Position numbers and translations under genes: made by a program | Part shown: positions 21,174 to 33,920 of the stretch, piece after piece | Layout of the letters: every line of letters starts with the position of its first letter | How positions within the stretch are numbered: the first letter of the stretch is position 1 | The notes under the pieces: model-generated | Seen by the model: only the letters and a program-made list of their open reading frames with translations | Databases searched by the model: none | What the model was told of the DNA's origin: nothing | Source: Cichorium intybus | Lineage: Eukaryota; Streptophyta; Magnoliopsida; Asterales; Asteraceae | Assembly (NCBI GenBank): GCA_023525715.1 | Contig: CM042016.1 | Location: 81,575,382-81,639,381, forward strand | Length of the DNA stretch: 64,000 bases | Reading direction: 5' to 3'

Positions 21174-24127
21174 TGTGACAACTGTCAAATTAAGTCAACA
21201 AAAGTCAACTCAAGTCAGTCAAAGCGTACATTATGTCAATATGTGAAATGCAAATTTCATAACCTCTACGATATATTATTAGATATTATAATACTACTTA
21301 CGCTAATTCAAATGAATTATACGAACAAACGCTATTAAGTTAGATTTTTATTTGGTATAAATAATTAGAAAAAAAAATCGTCGTGAATAGTGTCCGACGT
21401 GAACAGTAACCCGGTGTGAATAGTGTTTTGTGAAAAAAAAAAGAAAAAAAAACACAATTTTCAAAGTCTAAAAGGATGGGAAGACTTTGAAATTTCCATA
21501 TTTTATTTTATATATTTTTTATAATTTTATTAAAGTGGGCCCCACTTAATTATGTATTCATATTTATATATTTTACCCCCAAAGAATTCGTATTTTCATT
21601 TCGAACACTACGTATTCAATACGTATTGTTAAGTTTATAAAAAATATTATGATTTTTTTATAAAACGAAAAATTTACCGTCAAAACCGTATCGTCGATAC
21701 GAACAACCTGACGTCAAAATTTAATATTATTGATATCAGTTTTATATTTAATATTTTCTTTTTCTTTAAAATGAAATTGTATTTACATTTAAACCCTATA
21801 TTTTCATTAAACATACAATTAATACCCTTACGTTAATTCGTTAAAGCTTTTTAGTTAAAAAGTTGATATTATTAAACTACGATTTTTGTAGATTATAGTT
21901 TTATAAACAAAAATCATTCTTTTTATATAAAAACTATTAATCTATTTAAAGAGTATTTTAAGGGTATGTTTTGTCATAAACAATTTCTAAAAGCTATAAA
22001 AGTCAAATACCTGTATCTTGAGGGCCGCTATACGAAAGTAAATCTACTATAAATAGAACTCAAATTCTCATAATCAAACCACACCAATACAAGCTATATA
22101 CACATATCGAGAGAGTTGTAGAGATATAGCTTGAAAATATAGTAGAAAGATAGAAAAAGAGGGTTCGAGTTAGAAGCAGTAAGAGTCGGGCGATCTAACA
22201 ACAATTGGTGATAAGATCATCATCGACAGACGATCGAACAACAATTGGTGATAAGATCATCATCGACATTAAGGTGAGTTCATACCCCTTCTTTTTATCT
22301 TTATTCAAGTTTTTAAGGGGGAGAATACAAGTTACTATAAAAATAGTTATTTATAACAATAGTAAACGAAATGCGAATTTTGTAAACATCATTAAGCAAC
22401 TCAATTATAATTCCAAAAATAATATCGAATGATCTACTTACGAGGGCGGTGTCTAGGCCGATCATTTGGGCTAGGTTGTTGGATTTCCGAAAGGCTTATA
22501 CGCTGAAAGGGTCCTGCCTCCCCATTTGATCTTCTACCTGGCCGTTCTTTATTTGATAGTCATGAAATATTATATTGGAATTAATAAATGGTATAACCAA
22601 TTTATTACACCACTATTGTGGAGAATATATCTTAAAAGAAATTCTTTATAACCATCTAAATAAGTTATTTCACATATATTTGTAAATATATGCTTTTCAC
22701 AACGGAATACTAAAAATAAACTATTATAGGAATAGTTTGTTGATACAAATGTTACTATGACGTTTTAAAGAAGACAAATAATTATATAAAATATATAATT
22801 ATTATACATTACTATATTATCATGGGAAAAATGATAATGGACAAATACAAAGGTTTTTCATATACAAACTTTAACAAGTTGATTGATACATACATTTTTG
22901 TGAGACGGGTCTTCACAGTGCTTATTTAAGTACATATAATTATTATACATTACTATATTATCATGGGAAAAATGATAATGGACAAATACAAAGGTTTTTC
23001 ATATACAAACTTTAACAAGTTGATTGATACATACATTTTTGTGAGACGGGTCTTCACAGTGCTTATTTAAGTACATACTATAAGTCCTGAAATTTATAAC
23101 CAGAGTCTCGGTAAGAGAGCGTGATATTTGTGTATAGATCTATACGGGATTGACAACCCCGCACCTGAGCTGCTAGCTACAGCTAGACCGACGGGTCTGA
23201 GGTGACAAATGTCATAACAGTCCGACGCCTGAAGAACGTCGAAGCAGGCCTACATGGTCACAGTATGGTTATAGGGCGTCTCGCATGGGAAATCAACTTA
23301 TTAAATTGTTTACGTCGAAATATACATTTTCAATGGCTTTATACTACAAACTATGCTATACATTTTAGTCCTTGGGTTTTAAGGACTTGGATACATTCAT
23401 AAGAAAATATTGGATTTTCTTGGATTACAATACTACATTTTACAAGGAAAGAGATTCCTCATACAAGTTTTATGGTATTAAAACTACATTTTAACAAGTT
23501 ACAAATATAAGTATGGTTTTACTTATACACACTGATTCTATGGGAATTAAAACTATGTTTTATCAAAGATATAAATATAAGTACGGTTTACTTATACATA
23601 CGACTTTTGTGGAATTAAATCTACGATTCGACTACCAGTAAACGCCTATTTACACGGTTTTATACAAGAATAAAACTACGTAATACTATTTTCAAGTATA
23701 CAAATACCTATACATTTTTGGTCTTTAGGTTTTAAGACTACTACTCATTTATAAGAAAATATTGGATTTTCTGGTTTCAAACACTATCTTTCTACAAGGA
23801 AAAAGGATTATGGATTTTCTCATACAAAAATCTTATGAACTCACCAACGTAATGTTGACACTCTTTCAAACTACTTGTATTCTCAGGAAATTGATAAGGT
23901 AACTACAACCTTTGACGATGGGTCGCTATGGCGTCATACTATGTATTTTGATATCATATTGTAATTGTATTCAGAACATACAATCTTTTAAACTATTGTA
24001 ACATTTACAATTATGTATATGATGGATGTGTTTGCTTTGATCACTATTGTACAAACGTTGTTGTGATATTGTTCATGAAGTCATCCACCCTCAAACGTTT
24101 CCGCCATCGTGGTTTGGGGGTGTGACA
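21174..24127 (+). repeat. element 2 3' LTR (2954 bp)
   Basis: Almost identical to 15042-17855 (a limited number of single-base differences seen), with the same TATAAATAG at 22048-22056. It is about 140 bp longer because a 143-bp segment is present twice in tandem at about 22788-23077. Confidence 0.92.
22788..23077. repeat. 143-bp tandem duplication unique to the right LTR
   Basis: The segment beginning ATAATTATTATACATTACTA and ending CTTATTTAAGTACAT occurs twice in a row here and only once in the left LTR (about 16664-16806). Both copies carry the same base (CAAAGG against CAACGG in the left LTR), so the duplication is later than that change. Confidence 0.85.
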
Positions 24128-24361
24128 TACATTGGCTGAGGACCATCTGAGATTGCTCTTTTGTAATGCGTGATTAAATGATGGGTTAAGTTCTAGAGCA
24201 TCGGCTCGCTTTAAGCGTCCTTGGTGGGCAATTAGAATCGGGAATTACGAGACGGTTGACCAGTGAGAGTGTTAGGGAAGACGTGTACGGAACGAAGTCT
24301 GGCAACAAGGAGTAGATACAGGCACGGATTTGGAGGACGAAATCCATTAAATGGGGAGAGT
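24128..24361 (+). other. 3' interior of an interrupted gypsy/chromovirus element with PPT
   Basis: This continues the sequence broken at 15041. It contains TTTGGAGGACGAAATCC and AATGGGGAGAG just before the LTR at 24362, the arrangement usual at the 3' end of chromovirus-type gypsy elements. No open pol frame is left. Confidence 0.55.
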
Positions 24362-26116
24362 TGTAAGACCCTGTTTCCGGAATGAGCAAGTTTGGATTTA
24401 AAGAAGTTGGTTTTGGGAAAACCTAGTATCGAGACAATGACACTATCTATGGATATAGAGCTGCTATCTAGCAAAACCACGTTTTTAAAATTTGCAGATA
24501 TAGTGATGCTATCTTAAGGGATAGCGACGCTACCCGTCGTTGTGTGCATAAAACCCTAGATCTCGGTTTTTGGGCCATATTTAAGGGCTCTAAACCCTAG
24601 GAGCCATCATTTCCATGTTTTGCAACCTCTAGAACTCTCTCTCTAAACCCTAGCCTCCTTTGGTGATTTCAATCTCGATAAGGCTCCTTGGAAGATTTCT
24701 TAAAGATGAAGAAGAAGGTGGTGTTCGTGCAAGGAAGGTTTTCTAACGCGGGAATCAGCAATATCTTATGTTCTGGACCCTTGTAAGTGCAAAGTCTCCA
24801 CCTTTTATGATTAGAAGTTGGATCTTGTGTTTGGGTTGCATATTATGGCATTAAATGGAGTAAAGGTCATTTTGTTGTGTTGTCTATGGATTGGAATGGA
24901 AAAGGTCTGAACTTTATGTCCCTAGAACTTTCTTTGGAGCTTTTAAACTGATCTTGGGAGTAAGCCAAGCTCTCTTGAGTGATGAAGCATTGATTGTTTC
25001 ACTTTTGGACCTTAGTGTGAGATTTGACATGCATGTCAAGAAAGTTTGGATTTTTATGAATTTTCGGACTCATTGGACGTGTTCTGGAGAGTATTAGCCT
25101 CTGTCTTAAAGGATTAAGTGCTTAATGAAGTTTTGGAAAAGTTCGTACATATTGACGCTATCTATGGATATATTAACGCTATTCATAGCGAAGACCCTAA
25201 TTTGTTTTGATGATAGGCGATGCTATCTTGCGTAGATAGCAACGCTATCTGTATGTTGACCGTTGACTTTTGACCTTTGAATTTTACAAGTTGACTTTTG
25301 GGTCAGCTTGGATGGATTAGAGAGTTGGACGGTAGGATCGGTTTTAGGTCCTTCTGATTATTGATTTACAACTTTCTGATAACTTAAGAGTTTGTGAGGA
25401 TATCAGAAGCGTGTGGATTAAGGTTGCGGATCAGGTGAGTTTTCTCACTATACTATGGGTGATGTTACATGTGTAGGTAGTCTTATTTCACTATGTGTAG
25501 CGACGTGTGTTTAGGTTGGACGTGCCTTATGTTGTATGATTATATGATCGAGTTTAGGGACTCGTTGGGTCAAACGACATACTTAGGCTTCTATGCTGCT
25601 ATGAGTTAGTCGTTGTATTCGTTCTTACGATTGAAGAATGATGGCAGATCGGGGCAAGATCGAGAGCCGGACGGATCGGGGAAAGCCTGAGAGTCCACGA
25701 ATGATACGGCGAGGGACGCAACGGGGCAAGTCTGTGAGCTCTTAGCTATGGTGGATCGGGGCAACTCAGTGAGCCAGATTGTTCGGGTTGAGCCCGAAAA
25801 CCAATGTAATTGTGCTTTATGTGATGGATCGTATGGTATTTTGGAAAACTCACTAAGCGTTGTGCTTACTCTTTCACCTTAAATGTCTTTCAGGTATTTA
25901 TGGCTTGAGCTTTGGAGCATCGCGCTACTGTACCGCGTCTGATATCTTGGTGTGCAAGTCTTCCGCTGGATAATGTTTGTAACTGTTTTCATAATCACAG
26001 TTTTAAATGTTTTAAATCCTGAACCTGGGACGAATGGCTTTATTACCAACCCGTTTTTATGTATTCAAACCGTTTTTTGAAAACTGAAATTTTCTTCTGG
26101 ATTTTGGGGTGTTACA
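24362..26116 (+). repeat. Gypsy 3' LTR (1755 bp)
   Basis: Begins TGTAAGACCCTG right after a polypurine stretch and ends TTTGGGGTGTTACA. Inside are several short words of the type GATAGC(A/G)ACGCTATC at 24420-25260 and GATCGGGGCAA repeats at 25650-25760. The partner 5' LTR is not in the window. Four small open frames are without known domains. Confidence 0.75.
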
Positions 26117-26619
26117 ACAAATAATTCATTTTAGGTGTACTTGCTTTTTTTACAAATCCCAAAAAGTTTCCCCAATTTGTGTGTCTTGCTTTAATGCCTT
26201 GTTCATGGTATTAGGTGTGTATTCCTCTGTTCATTGGCTAGCAATCAAATTACCGAATTTGCAAAGCTGTCGGTGATGGAGGGATCAAAGAAAAATGGGT
26301 TTACATCACAGATTGATGATGATATAATTTTACCGGCTTCAACACCACCACCAAAATCCTAGACGAAGACGTTACACCATCGGTTAAAGATAGGTAGGGT
26401 GACCTCCCCCTCAAGCCATTTTTTATCGGAGCTTGACATTGTCATCAAACATCGGCCATAAACGACTTACACCACCGATTAAAGATAGACATGGTAACCT
26501 CCCCAACAAGCAATTTTTTTATCACAGCTTGAAAGTGTCATCAAAAATCAGTCATAAATGAACTGTAACACCATCGCGACTTACCGGAAACCAATGTTGG
26601 AGAGAAATAAAACAAAAGT
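26117..26619. other. non-coding spacer with an imperfect ~100-bp tandem duplication
   Basis: The block ACACCATCGGTTAAAGATAG… GACATTGTCATCAAA (about 26371-26470) is repeated, diverged, at about 26471-26572. No open frame or gene motif was found. This may be the old host sequence that the surrounding LTRs entered. Confidence 0.5.
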
Positions 26620-26936
26620 TGTAACGTCCCAGATTTTACAATAAATTTAAAATTTTTAAATTAAACAATTTCAATAATTACTTATCATACAATTTATAAT
26701 TTCCAACATAGACATCGTCCAATTCTTTTAAAAAATATTTCATTTTCAAACAAAATTCATTAACAACGGAAAACAACTAACATCAAGTCAAATTACACAT
26801 AATCTCCAATAGAAGTTGCACCGGTATGTACACATCATGCCTTGCCATCACGCACACCTGAATAATGAAACAATGATTTAATAGGGAAAGGGTAAGCACA
26901 CAACTTAGTGAATTCAGCACATTGTGTACACATCTC

Positions 26937-28842
26937 CAATATACGGTTTTTGCCGGTTTCTATTTTTAGAAACTTTATTCGTTGAGTTTTTGCCAAAATG
27001 TTATAAATAAGTAAATTGGGTGTTGTTTTGCCGTCTAGTCACTAAAGTAAACTTGTAAAAATGTGTGATTTTAAATGTTGCTAAAATAGCCTCGTAGAAC
27101 CCGAAAATACCATTTTGGTCAATGTAGGACAAAAGGGTAAAAGTGTCCAAAAGGGTTATTGTACTTTAAGAATTTTACTTAACCATTACAATAGAATTAG
27201 ATAATGGTTAGTAGTAGTTCAAGAATGATTAGACACATGATGTATGTTTAGCAATCTAATGAGTTCTAATCTTCTATTAAAATTAATAGAGATTTGAAGG
27301 GCACTTGGAAGCAAGGAAGTCTAGAGAAAGTGGATTAGTGTAGCTAGACGTACCTAGCTACTAAGGTGAGTACATGCGGCTTTTTCCCACTATGGGGTAC
27401 ATGGAAAAATGTTTATATAGTTTTATGTGACTTCCAAATAAGAAATGATATGCAAGTTTATCTACCTATGACATGAATATGAAAGTCTTATACTATGTTT
27501 GAAAGTATGATTTGGCATTAAGCCACTATGTTTTGAAAGCACGATTTGACATTAAGCCGAATAATGTTATGAAATTATGTTTTTGGCATTAAGCCTACTA
27601 TGTTTGAAAAGTATGTTTTGGCATCAGGCCATAAAGATATGAAAATTATATTTTGGCGTTTAGCCTATGAAAGTTATGTTTTGGCGATTAGCCTATGAAA
27701 GTTATGTTTTGGCGTTTAGCCTATGAAAGTTATGTTTTGGCGTTTAGCCTATGAAGTTTATGAAAGAATGTTTTGGCTTCAAGCCCACGATGTTTATGAA
27801 AGAAAGTTTTGGCGTTTAGCCTATGAAGTTTATCAAAGAATGTTTTGGCATTTAGCCTCATGATGATTATGAATGACTGGTATTTGATGCAAGCAATGTA
27901 TATAATGAAAAGTAATGTGAATGAATGGAAAAAATGTTTTGCCCGGGCCATGATGTTCCCACAATGGAATATAGAGGAATCTACTGGGGTGGTACCTTCC
28001 CCTTCGCGAAGTAGATGTCCTAAAACACATGATGCTAGGATGGACTGATTGTGTTCTTTTCATCTTAGTATAGACTTGGGATATCACCAAGCGTGACTAT
28101 CCTAAGTATAAAAATAAAGCATGTTGAGATACCAATCAAAGCATGTGATAAGATGCTGAGGTGGTTTGATTATGTTCTTACCATTTCAGTATAGACTTGG
28201 GGTATCACCAAGAGTGATTAAGGCCCTAAGTATAAAAATCCAAATGTGTTTGAATACCAGTCAAGTTTACGAAATGAAAGTTTTTATAATGAGAAACTTC
28301 TTATCAAAGGGTTTAAAAGCAAAACGATGATACATTTCAGTTATAATGATTTCAAAAGCAAGTGTTATAAAATGATTTGATTACAAAGGTTTTGAAAATG
28401 ATATATGTTATATTTATAAATGTTTTGTGTCAAAACCCATATAGCTCACGAGACTTTTTCATCTTACGTATTTTATTTATGCCATGTATCCCAGGTTCTT
28501 GATACGAGGGATAGAAGCAAGTAGATGACCCGAGGAAATTGGGATTTAGATGGAGGTTTGTATCCTAACTTGCTTTCTATGGTGTTGTATGATATGGAGT
28601 TGTAACCCCCGAAGTTGTATAAACATTTTTAAAACTTAAATGTTTTGTTGGGACCAGAATTTTAAGACATGATTTTATGTCAAGAGAAAAGTTTTTAAAA
28701 AGTTGACATTTCGTCACATAATGTCTTAAAATATGACTTAACGTCATGATCGAAACAAAGTTTGTGAAATATGAGATTTTTTCCACATTAAGTTTTATAA
28801 AATATTACACCATTTAAGATGTGTGAAAAACGGGGCGTTACA
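26937..28842 (+). mobile_element. nested LTR-type fragment, plus orientation
   Basis: The sequence is foreign to the surrounding LTR and ends AACGGGGCGTTACA at 28842, after which the outer LTR continues. It contains TACTAAGGTGAGTACATGCGG (the reverse-oriented counterpart of motifs in related LTRs). The left end does not show a clean TG start or the same flanking 5 bp, so it is truncated or its edge is misplaced. Confidence 0.5.
27480..27865. repeat. degenerate ~28-bp tandem repeat inside LTR
   Basis: The core GTTATGTTTTGGCGTTTAGC followed by CTATGAAA recurs about a dozen times with variation (GGCATTAAGCC, GGCTTCAAGCC). The repeats between 27640 and 27760 are the most regular. They produce a false repetitive protein on the minus strand. 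Confidence 0.85.
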
Positions 28843-29531
28843 AACTCAATCATGGTACACAACCCTACTACAGTGCACAACATGATCATGGCACCCATCT
28901 CAATCATGACTTGCTCTGTACCCACTCCCCACACCCAAACACCTACTAGAACTTCCCATAGCCCAGTACTACCCACCTACATCCTAAACAACATACACGA
29001 GCTACATTAAAAGACGAACAATTTCAATACAACGTAGTGATGAAACTCACCTCGAAACAGCAGCTGAAGAAATCCGTGCAACGAATCAAAGAATCCCACC
29101 GAGCTCCACCCACGCACCTTATACTCCTATAATGTATATAAAGTTACTACCAGTTATATTAGCTTAACCTTATTATAAATTGATACTTGTAGTATTACTT
29201 TTATTATTAAGTTTATATTTCAGCTTTTAACCGCAAACAAGGAATCTGATGATTCCACTTATAGCCCATCCTAAACCCATTCAATCTAGGATATTTTACA
29301 TAGTCACTTAGTTTATATTTTAGGATTCCAAGGATATAAGGCACTCACTCAAACTATTTTTCTTCCATTTTTTATGGATTAAACAATATCGGGTATCCAT
29401 TCTGTCCAAACCCGGGCTAAGTTGCAAAGTTTGCCACTTTCAACCTAGTGAGGGTCATCAATAAATTATGAGAAAATGATGCATACACTAGAATCTAATA
29501 GAAGACTACAACCCTAACCTCATGCCAATTA

Positions 29532-31542
29532 TGTAATACCGTAATTTTAATTTATGGTAGAGTTATTTTAATTTTTGATATAAACGAGACTAGACGAGTT
29601 AAAACACGAGTTAAGATGTTTAGAAACCCATCTATGAGAAATTGGATGTTAAAAAGAGTAAAAGAAACAACTTGGGTTCTTGAAATGTCAAACCGGGTCG
29701 AGCTTTAAAACCCGGGTCGTGTTAAGGAACCCGGGTCGTGTTCGACAAAACCCGGGTCGGGCTGATGGACTCGGACCATGCTGCAACCAAAGGCAAAACA
29801 GACGTGATTTTCATAGATGAACCCGGGTCGGGTTTGGTAACCCGGGTCGGGTTTGGTAACCCGGGTCGGGTTACGCGCATATCTGTTTTCTTATATACGG
29901 GTTTTTCCTTATTTGGGTCATTTCTCTCCCGAATAAAACCCTCCTAAAACCCTAGATATCGATTTTCAAACCTCCTAAGTCAAGATTTAAGCCGGTTAAA
30001 CACGAATTGAAGCTAGGAATTTATCCCTTGAGCTTGAAAGGTAATCCTCTTTGATTTTGGTTTCGTTTTAACCGTTGGATGGTTTGATTTGAGGTAGTTT
30101 CTTGTGGTTGCGATGACCCATCTGTGAATTAATGATATTTGAGCCAAATTGATTGATTAGTAAGTGTATAAAGAGTTCAAATCCTAGACCTAAGTTAGTG
30201 AAACACTTCTTGTGGTGTTTTTGATCTTGAATAGGTCAAAGTAGTGAAGTGAGAGTATAACTAGAGTGATTTTGTTATTGTTTGATTATCACTTCACTAT
30301 ACGATGCTAATTTCTGAGTTATTATCGATGTTAATTATGATTGAGATTGTTAAAGAGATTTGAGTATTGAGATTTAGCTGTTGTGTTATAGCTAAAAGCT
30401 AGGCAGGATCACACGCGAGATTCAGGAGTTCCACATATTGATTTAACCTCAGGTGAGTAGTTAATTGTTGGATGAATCATGCTTGTTGAGATGTTTAATA
30501 CATAAGGATTATGCTATGTTCTGATTGGTTGAGTATAACCAAATTTGAAAATATAGAACAAAGAGTTATAATGTGTATATTACACTTGGGACTGAGATAG
30601 TCCGTTGAGCTTAATTAAAATGAGAATTGATTTAGACTATGGTGATATGACCAAGTCTAGCGAACAGGAGTCCGGTGCGCGTAAATTGAGGGTCTCACAT
30701 ACTAAGCCGATATCAAGTGAGTACTTTCTAGTACTTGAGTAGAGTTACACTTGTTTGATGCAGAGTATATATAATTTTGTTTATATATTTTTATGTGTTA
30801 TGTCATATTTTATGAGACTAAGTAGTAGAGTAATATTGTTATTTTGGATTATAAATGATGAGTTGAGTATAAACACTGATTAATAGAGAAGAGTATATGC
30901 TAGCATGACTGAGGTAATGAGATCTTGCATTTGATTATTATAACAATGATAAACGTTGTAAGTGAGTTTATATATAATTGTGTTATATAGTTTCGTGTGG
31001 AATAGTATCGCTATGAGGGCTATTGAGTTTAGTAAATTGTTAAAAAGGAGTATATGTGAAATGGAAATTGAGTTTACGAGTATTACTGATTATGATACTT
31101 ATGATTGAGTTGATGTTGCTAACATTTAGCCAGAGTTTATAAAGTTAATATGCTTGCAGGTTCCTAATTAAGAGAAGAGGGATCTTGCTAATGAGAATAG
31201 CAAGAGAGGAAGTTGAGGATGTTTATTGAGAAAGACTCATGAAATATGATTGAAATTACTCACTAAGCTTTATAAGTTTACACTTGAGTTGTATATTGTT
31301 TTGCAGGTATCTGTAGTAGTGATAGGGGAAGGCATGTGATAAAGAGAGATGGACAAGTTTAGAACCTGTCCTTTAATTGAATTAGATTATTTGTAATGCC
31401 TGGTAAATTTGTAAGGACCTTTTATGTAAATATTCATGCTGATAACATCTTAATCCTCAGTTTGAGTACAAGTATACCCAATTGGATGTATAATTGTTGA
31501 AAATTTTTGGGTGTACTTCGTATGAGAAAACAGGGTGTTACA
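29532..31542 (+). mobile_element. solo LTR with perfect TSD AATTA
   Basis: 2011 bp starting TGTAATACCG and ending AGGGTGTTACA, flanked by AATTA on both sides (29527-29531 and 31543-31547). The absence of a second LTR means it was reduced by recombination between LTRs. TATATACGGG at about 29893-29902 is a candidate promoter. No coding capacity. Confidence 0.88.
29693..29876. repeat. iterated AACCCGGGTCGGGTT motif upstream of the solo-LTR TATA
   Basis: CCCGGGTCG occurs about seven times in 185 bp, the last three at a regular 17-bp spacing (GGTAACCCGGGTCGGGTTT). It is a GC island in an AT-rich LTR, immediately before a TATA-like box, and rich in CG and CCGG sites. Confidence 0.85.
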
Positions 31543-32846
31543 AATTACATTCTCCAATGTTCTGAGTAAATTCAACAAGTGAACTCAATAGTTTAGTCAA
31601 TAAGTTTGACCAGACGCCAAAGAATCAGTTGAAGCTCCAAATGGGCTAAGAACTGGGTTCTGAAATTTGGTGTGGACAAACTAGACACCCAACCTAAACT
31701 AGGCCACTAACCTCATACCTAAATGAGTTTTGTACACTTTTTAGTGATTTTCCAAAGACAAAGGACTTAATTTGTCAGAATTTAGACCAATTAGTGAAAA
31801 TTGTCAATTTCACTTGACCTAGGCTCTGAACCAGCTCAAACCCTTCTGAGGGAAGATACTAGACACAAATATAAGTTCAGGGACATAAGGCTCGACCCAA
31901 ATGGATACAACAACAATTTTATATGATTTTCTCAAACAGACCCAAAATCAGCGACATTTTCCAACCTTTCCACGAACACACTAGGGTTAGGGTTTTCAAC
32001 CCTAACCCATTAAGACCTTTTAAGGTCTGACATTATTTCAAAGGAAAACTCAAAAATCAAAAAGATTACAAGTGACTCCTTGCACAACCATGCACTACCA
32101 TAACTTACACACACATTGGTGTGTGATGCATGGAACCTGATTAGAACAACCAAGGCTTAACCCATACGAGACCAAAATCATTCCTTTAAGACCATGATTT
32201 AGATGAGAACTTCAAGAATAACAAACATATCATTCATACACACACATACACAAACCCAGGGTGGAGGTGCGGTGGTGTTCAAGGTAAGGAGCAAGAAGAA
32301 ATATAACAAAAGCTTACCTCAAAGAAATCCCATAGCCTAACCTTGCTATATCTTTTGCTCATGTGATCCTTATGCACGATCACACACACACACACACACA
32401 TACACATACACTTGTATTCCCTCCCTCACACTCACGGCTAAACACAAAAGAAGGAAACGATAATGAGAGAAGTGAGAAGAAATGTCAAGACTAGAAGAGA
32501 ATTAGGGTTGAATGGGTTGGTTGTATCCCTTCTAGCTACTTAAATCACGCATCTATGCCATAGCCAAGACTCAGTCGCATGCCCTTCTTTTCAACCGATC
32601 ATGAACATGACTCAACAGATAAGCGATACAACTTTTGCATAATGGCGCTATTGGTCCCTCTACTATGATCTCTTAATTTCTATTATCCTTAATACCAAAA
32701 TTCTCAATAAACAAGTTTCAAAAATGACAATATACCCCCTTTACTAGGTTTTAATCACATTTTATTTCTTTATTATTATTATTATTAATTATCTCTAAAA
32801 ATACTTAATTTGCCAAAAATAAAGTGTCGGGAAACGGGGCGTTACA

Positions 32847-33740
32847 GAAGTCCTCTCACGGTGTTACTTGATCTGAACCGGTATGGGAGGATGGGACGAA
32901 ATCCAATTGAGTCGATTTGCATCCGAGTTAATGACTTCAAATTGAACTCGATCTCCATCTCAGTTGATAAATTCAAATTAGACTCGATGACATGGAACTG
33001 GTAGAGCGGCGACTACAGTGGTGGTTGGAACACCACCGCGTTGATGGTCGGAAGGGACGGTGGTAATGAAATTGATGAGATCACCGTGTCCGAAGAACTT
33101 GGAGATGAAGAATGTAGTGTGGCCTTGCGCATCGGGGGATTGGATCCACTCCAATCAAGGCTTTGGGACACACTTCTCCCCACAACCCTTGCACAGAACT
33201 CAACAGCCATCCGAAAGAGAAAAAGAAAAAGAGAAAGAGAGAGATAGAGTATGGACGTGCGATAAGGAGTGGGTGGGTGGGTTTTATTGTTTTATTTTTT
33301 ATGTAATTAAAATATAAATAGGTAAAAAGAAAAAGAAAAAAAAATAGGAAAGGGCAATAATGTCATTTTACTTGGATCAGGGACCTCCGATGTTCGTTTT
33401 GGAAATCACAGGACTAGAAACATTTATTTTCCAATACTTGGACCAAAACTACAACCTTATGTAAACCACAGGGACCTCTAGTGTAACTTACTCAAAAATA
33501 AACGATAAACAAATCAACGAAAACAATTAGTCATTTACTTTTGCATTAAACGTTTTGTCATAAAATTACCGAATCAAGAAAAAGTATACACCATTATCAT
33601 GGAATATTTGACTTAGATTTGAAGAAACGAATTCTCATAGCACATTCTAAACGAGGAAAACTGTTTAGGGTCAAATTGTAGCATTTAGGCACCACTACCT
33701 AACCTTCTTCCATTCTTCGCAACTTCGCATCACCCTCTCA
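32847..33740. other. spacer upstream of TGD3, no gene recognised
   Basis: Contains a GC-richer patch (33000-33200) with weak open frames on both strands that match no family I know, an A/G-rich run (33215-33245), and at 33360-33490 a repeat-like stretch with GGGACCTC words as found in the foldback MITE of TGD3 intron 7. About 33640-33920 should hold the TGD3 promoter and 5' UTR. Confidence 0.4.
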
Positions 33741-33920
33741 AGCCGTTAACGCAAAAGTTCCCCGCCCCACAAAGGATCTCCATTTTCATCGTATACCCAT
33801 TCATCTTTACTTCGTTTCTTTGATTTGCAGCCACCGGACCATTTTTTCATGACTTCGTTTGTGTCGCCCTCGAATTCTCTCGATTTGATTTGATTCGATA
33901 CCTCTAAATTCTCGCAAGAT

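Larger units (their letters stand above)
15042..24127 (+). mobile_element. Young non-autonomous LTR retrotransposon (element 2) carrying an antisense RWP-RK gene copy
   Basis: Complete element of 9086 bp: LTRs 15042-17855 and 21174-24127, both starting TGTGACAACTG and ending GGGGGTGTGACA; PBS TGGTATCAGAGC at 17859-17870; duplication TACAT outside. The LTRs are almost identical apart from one extra tandem copy in the right LTR, so insertion was recent. The 3.3-kb interior has no gag or pol; it holds an RWP-RK gene on the minus strand, antisense to the element, plus an AT microsatellite and about 1 kb of unassigned DNA. A good polypurine tract is missing before the right LTR (only GAGGATCTGA). 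The LTR family differs from element 1, yet the cargo is the same gene family in the same antisense arrangement. Confidence 0.9.
26620..32846 (-). mobile_element. LTR broken by nested insertions (element 1-like family)
   Basis: Starts TGTAACGTCCCAG at 26620 and ends ACGGGGCGTTACA at 32846; the flanks are AAAGT and GAAGT, a possible 5-bp duplication with one mismatch. After removing two inner insertions (about 26937-28842 and 29532-31542 with its TSD) the rest reads like one LTR related to those of element 1: the words GAATAATGAAACAATGATTTA, AATAGGGAAAGGGTAAGCACA and CAACGTAGTGATGAAACTCACC fall in the same order. No internal region or second LTR is seen, so it is probably a solo LTR. Confidence 0.65.

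Noticed and set aside
15042..24127. Element 2 as two independent solo LTRs
   Set aside because: TACAT is shared only by the outer flanks, and the PBS directly follows the left LTR.
33013..33247. Overlapping frames on both strands in a GC-rich patch upstream of TGD3
   Set aside because: No recognisable domain, no upstream exon, frames end in A/G simple sequence; GC content alone explains the open frames.
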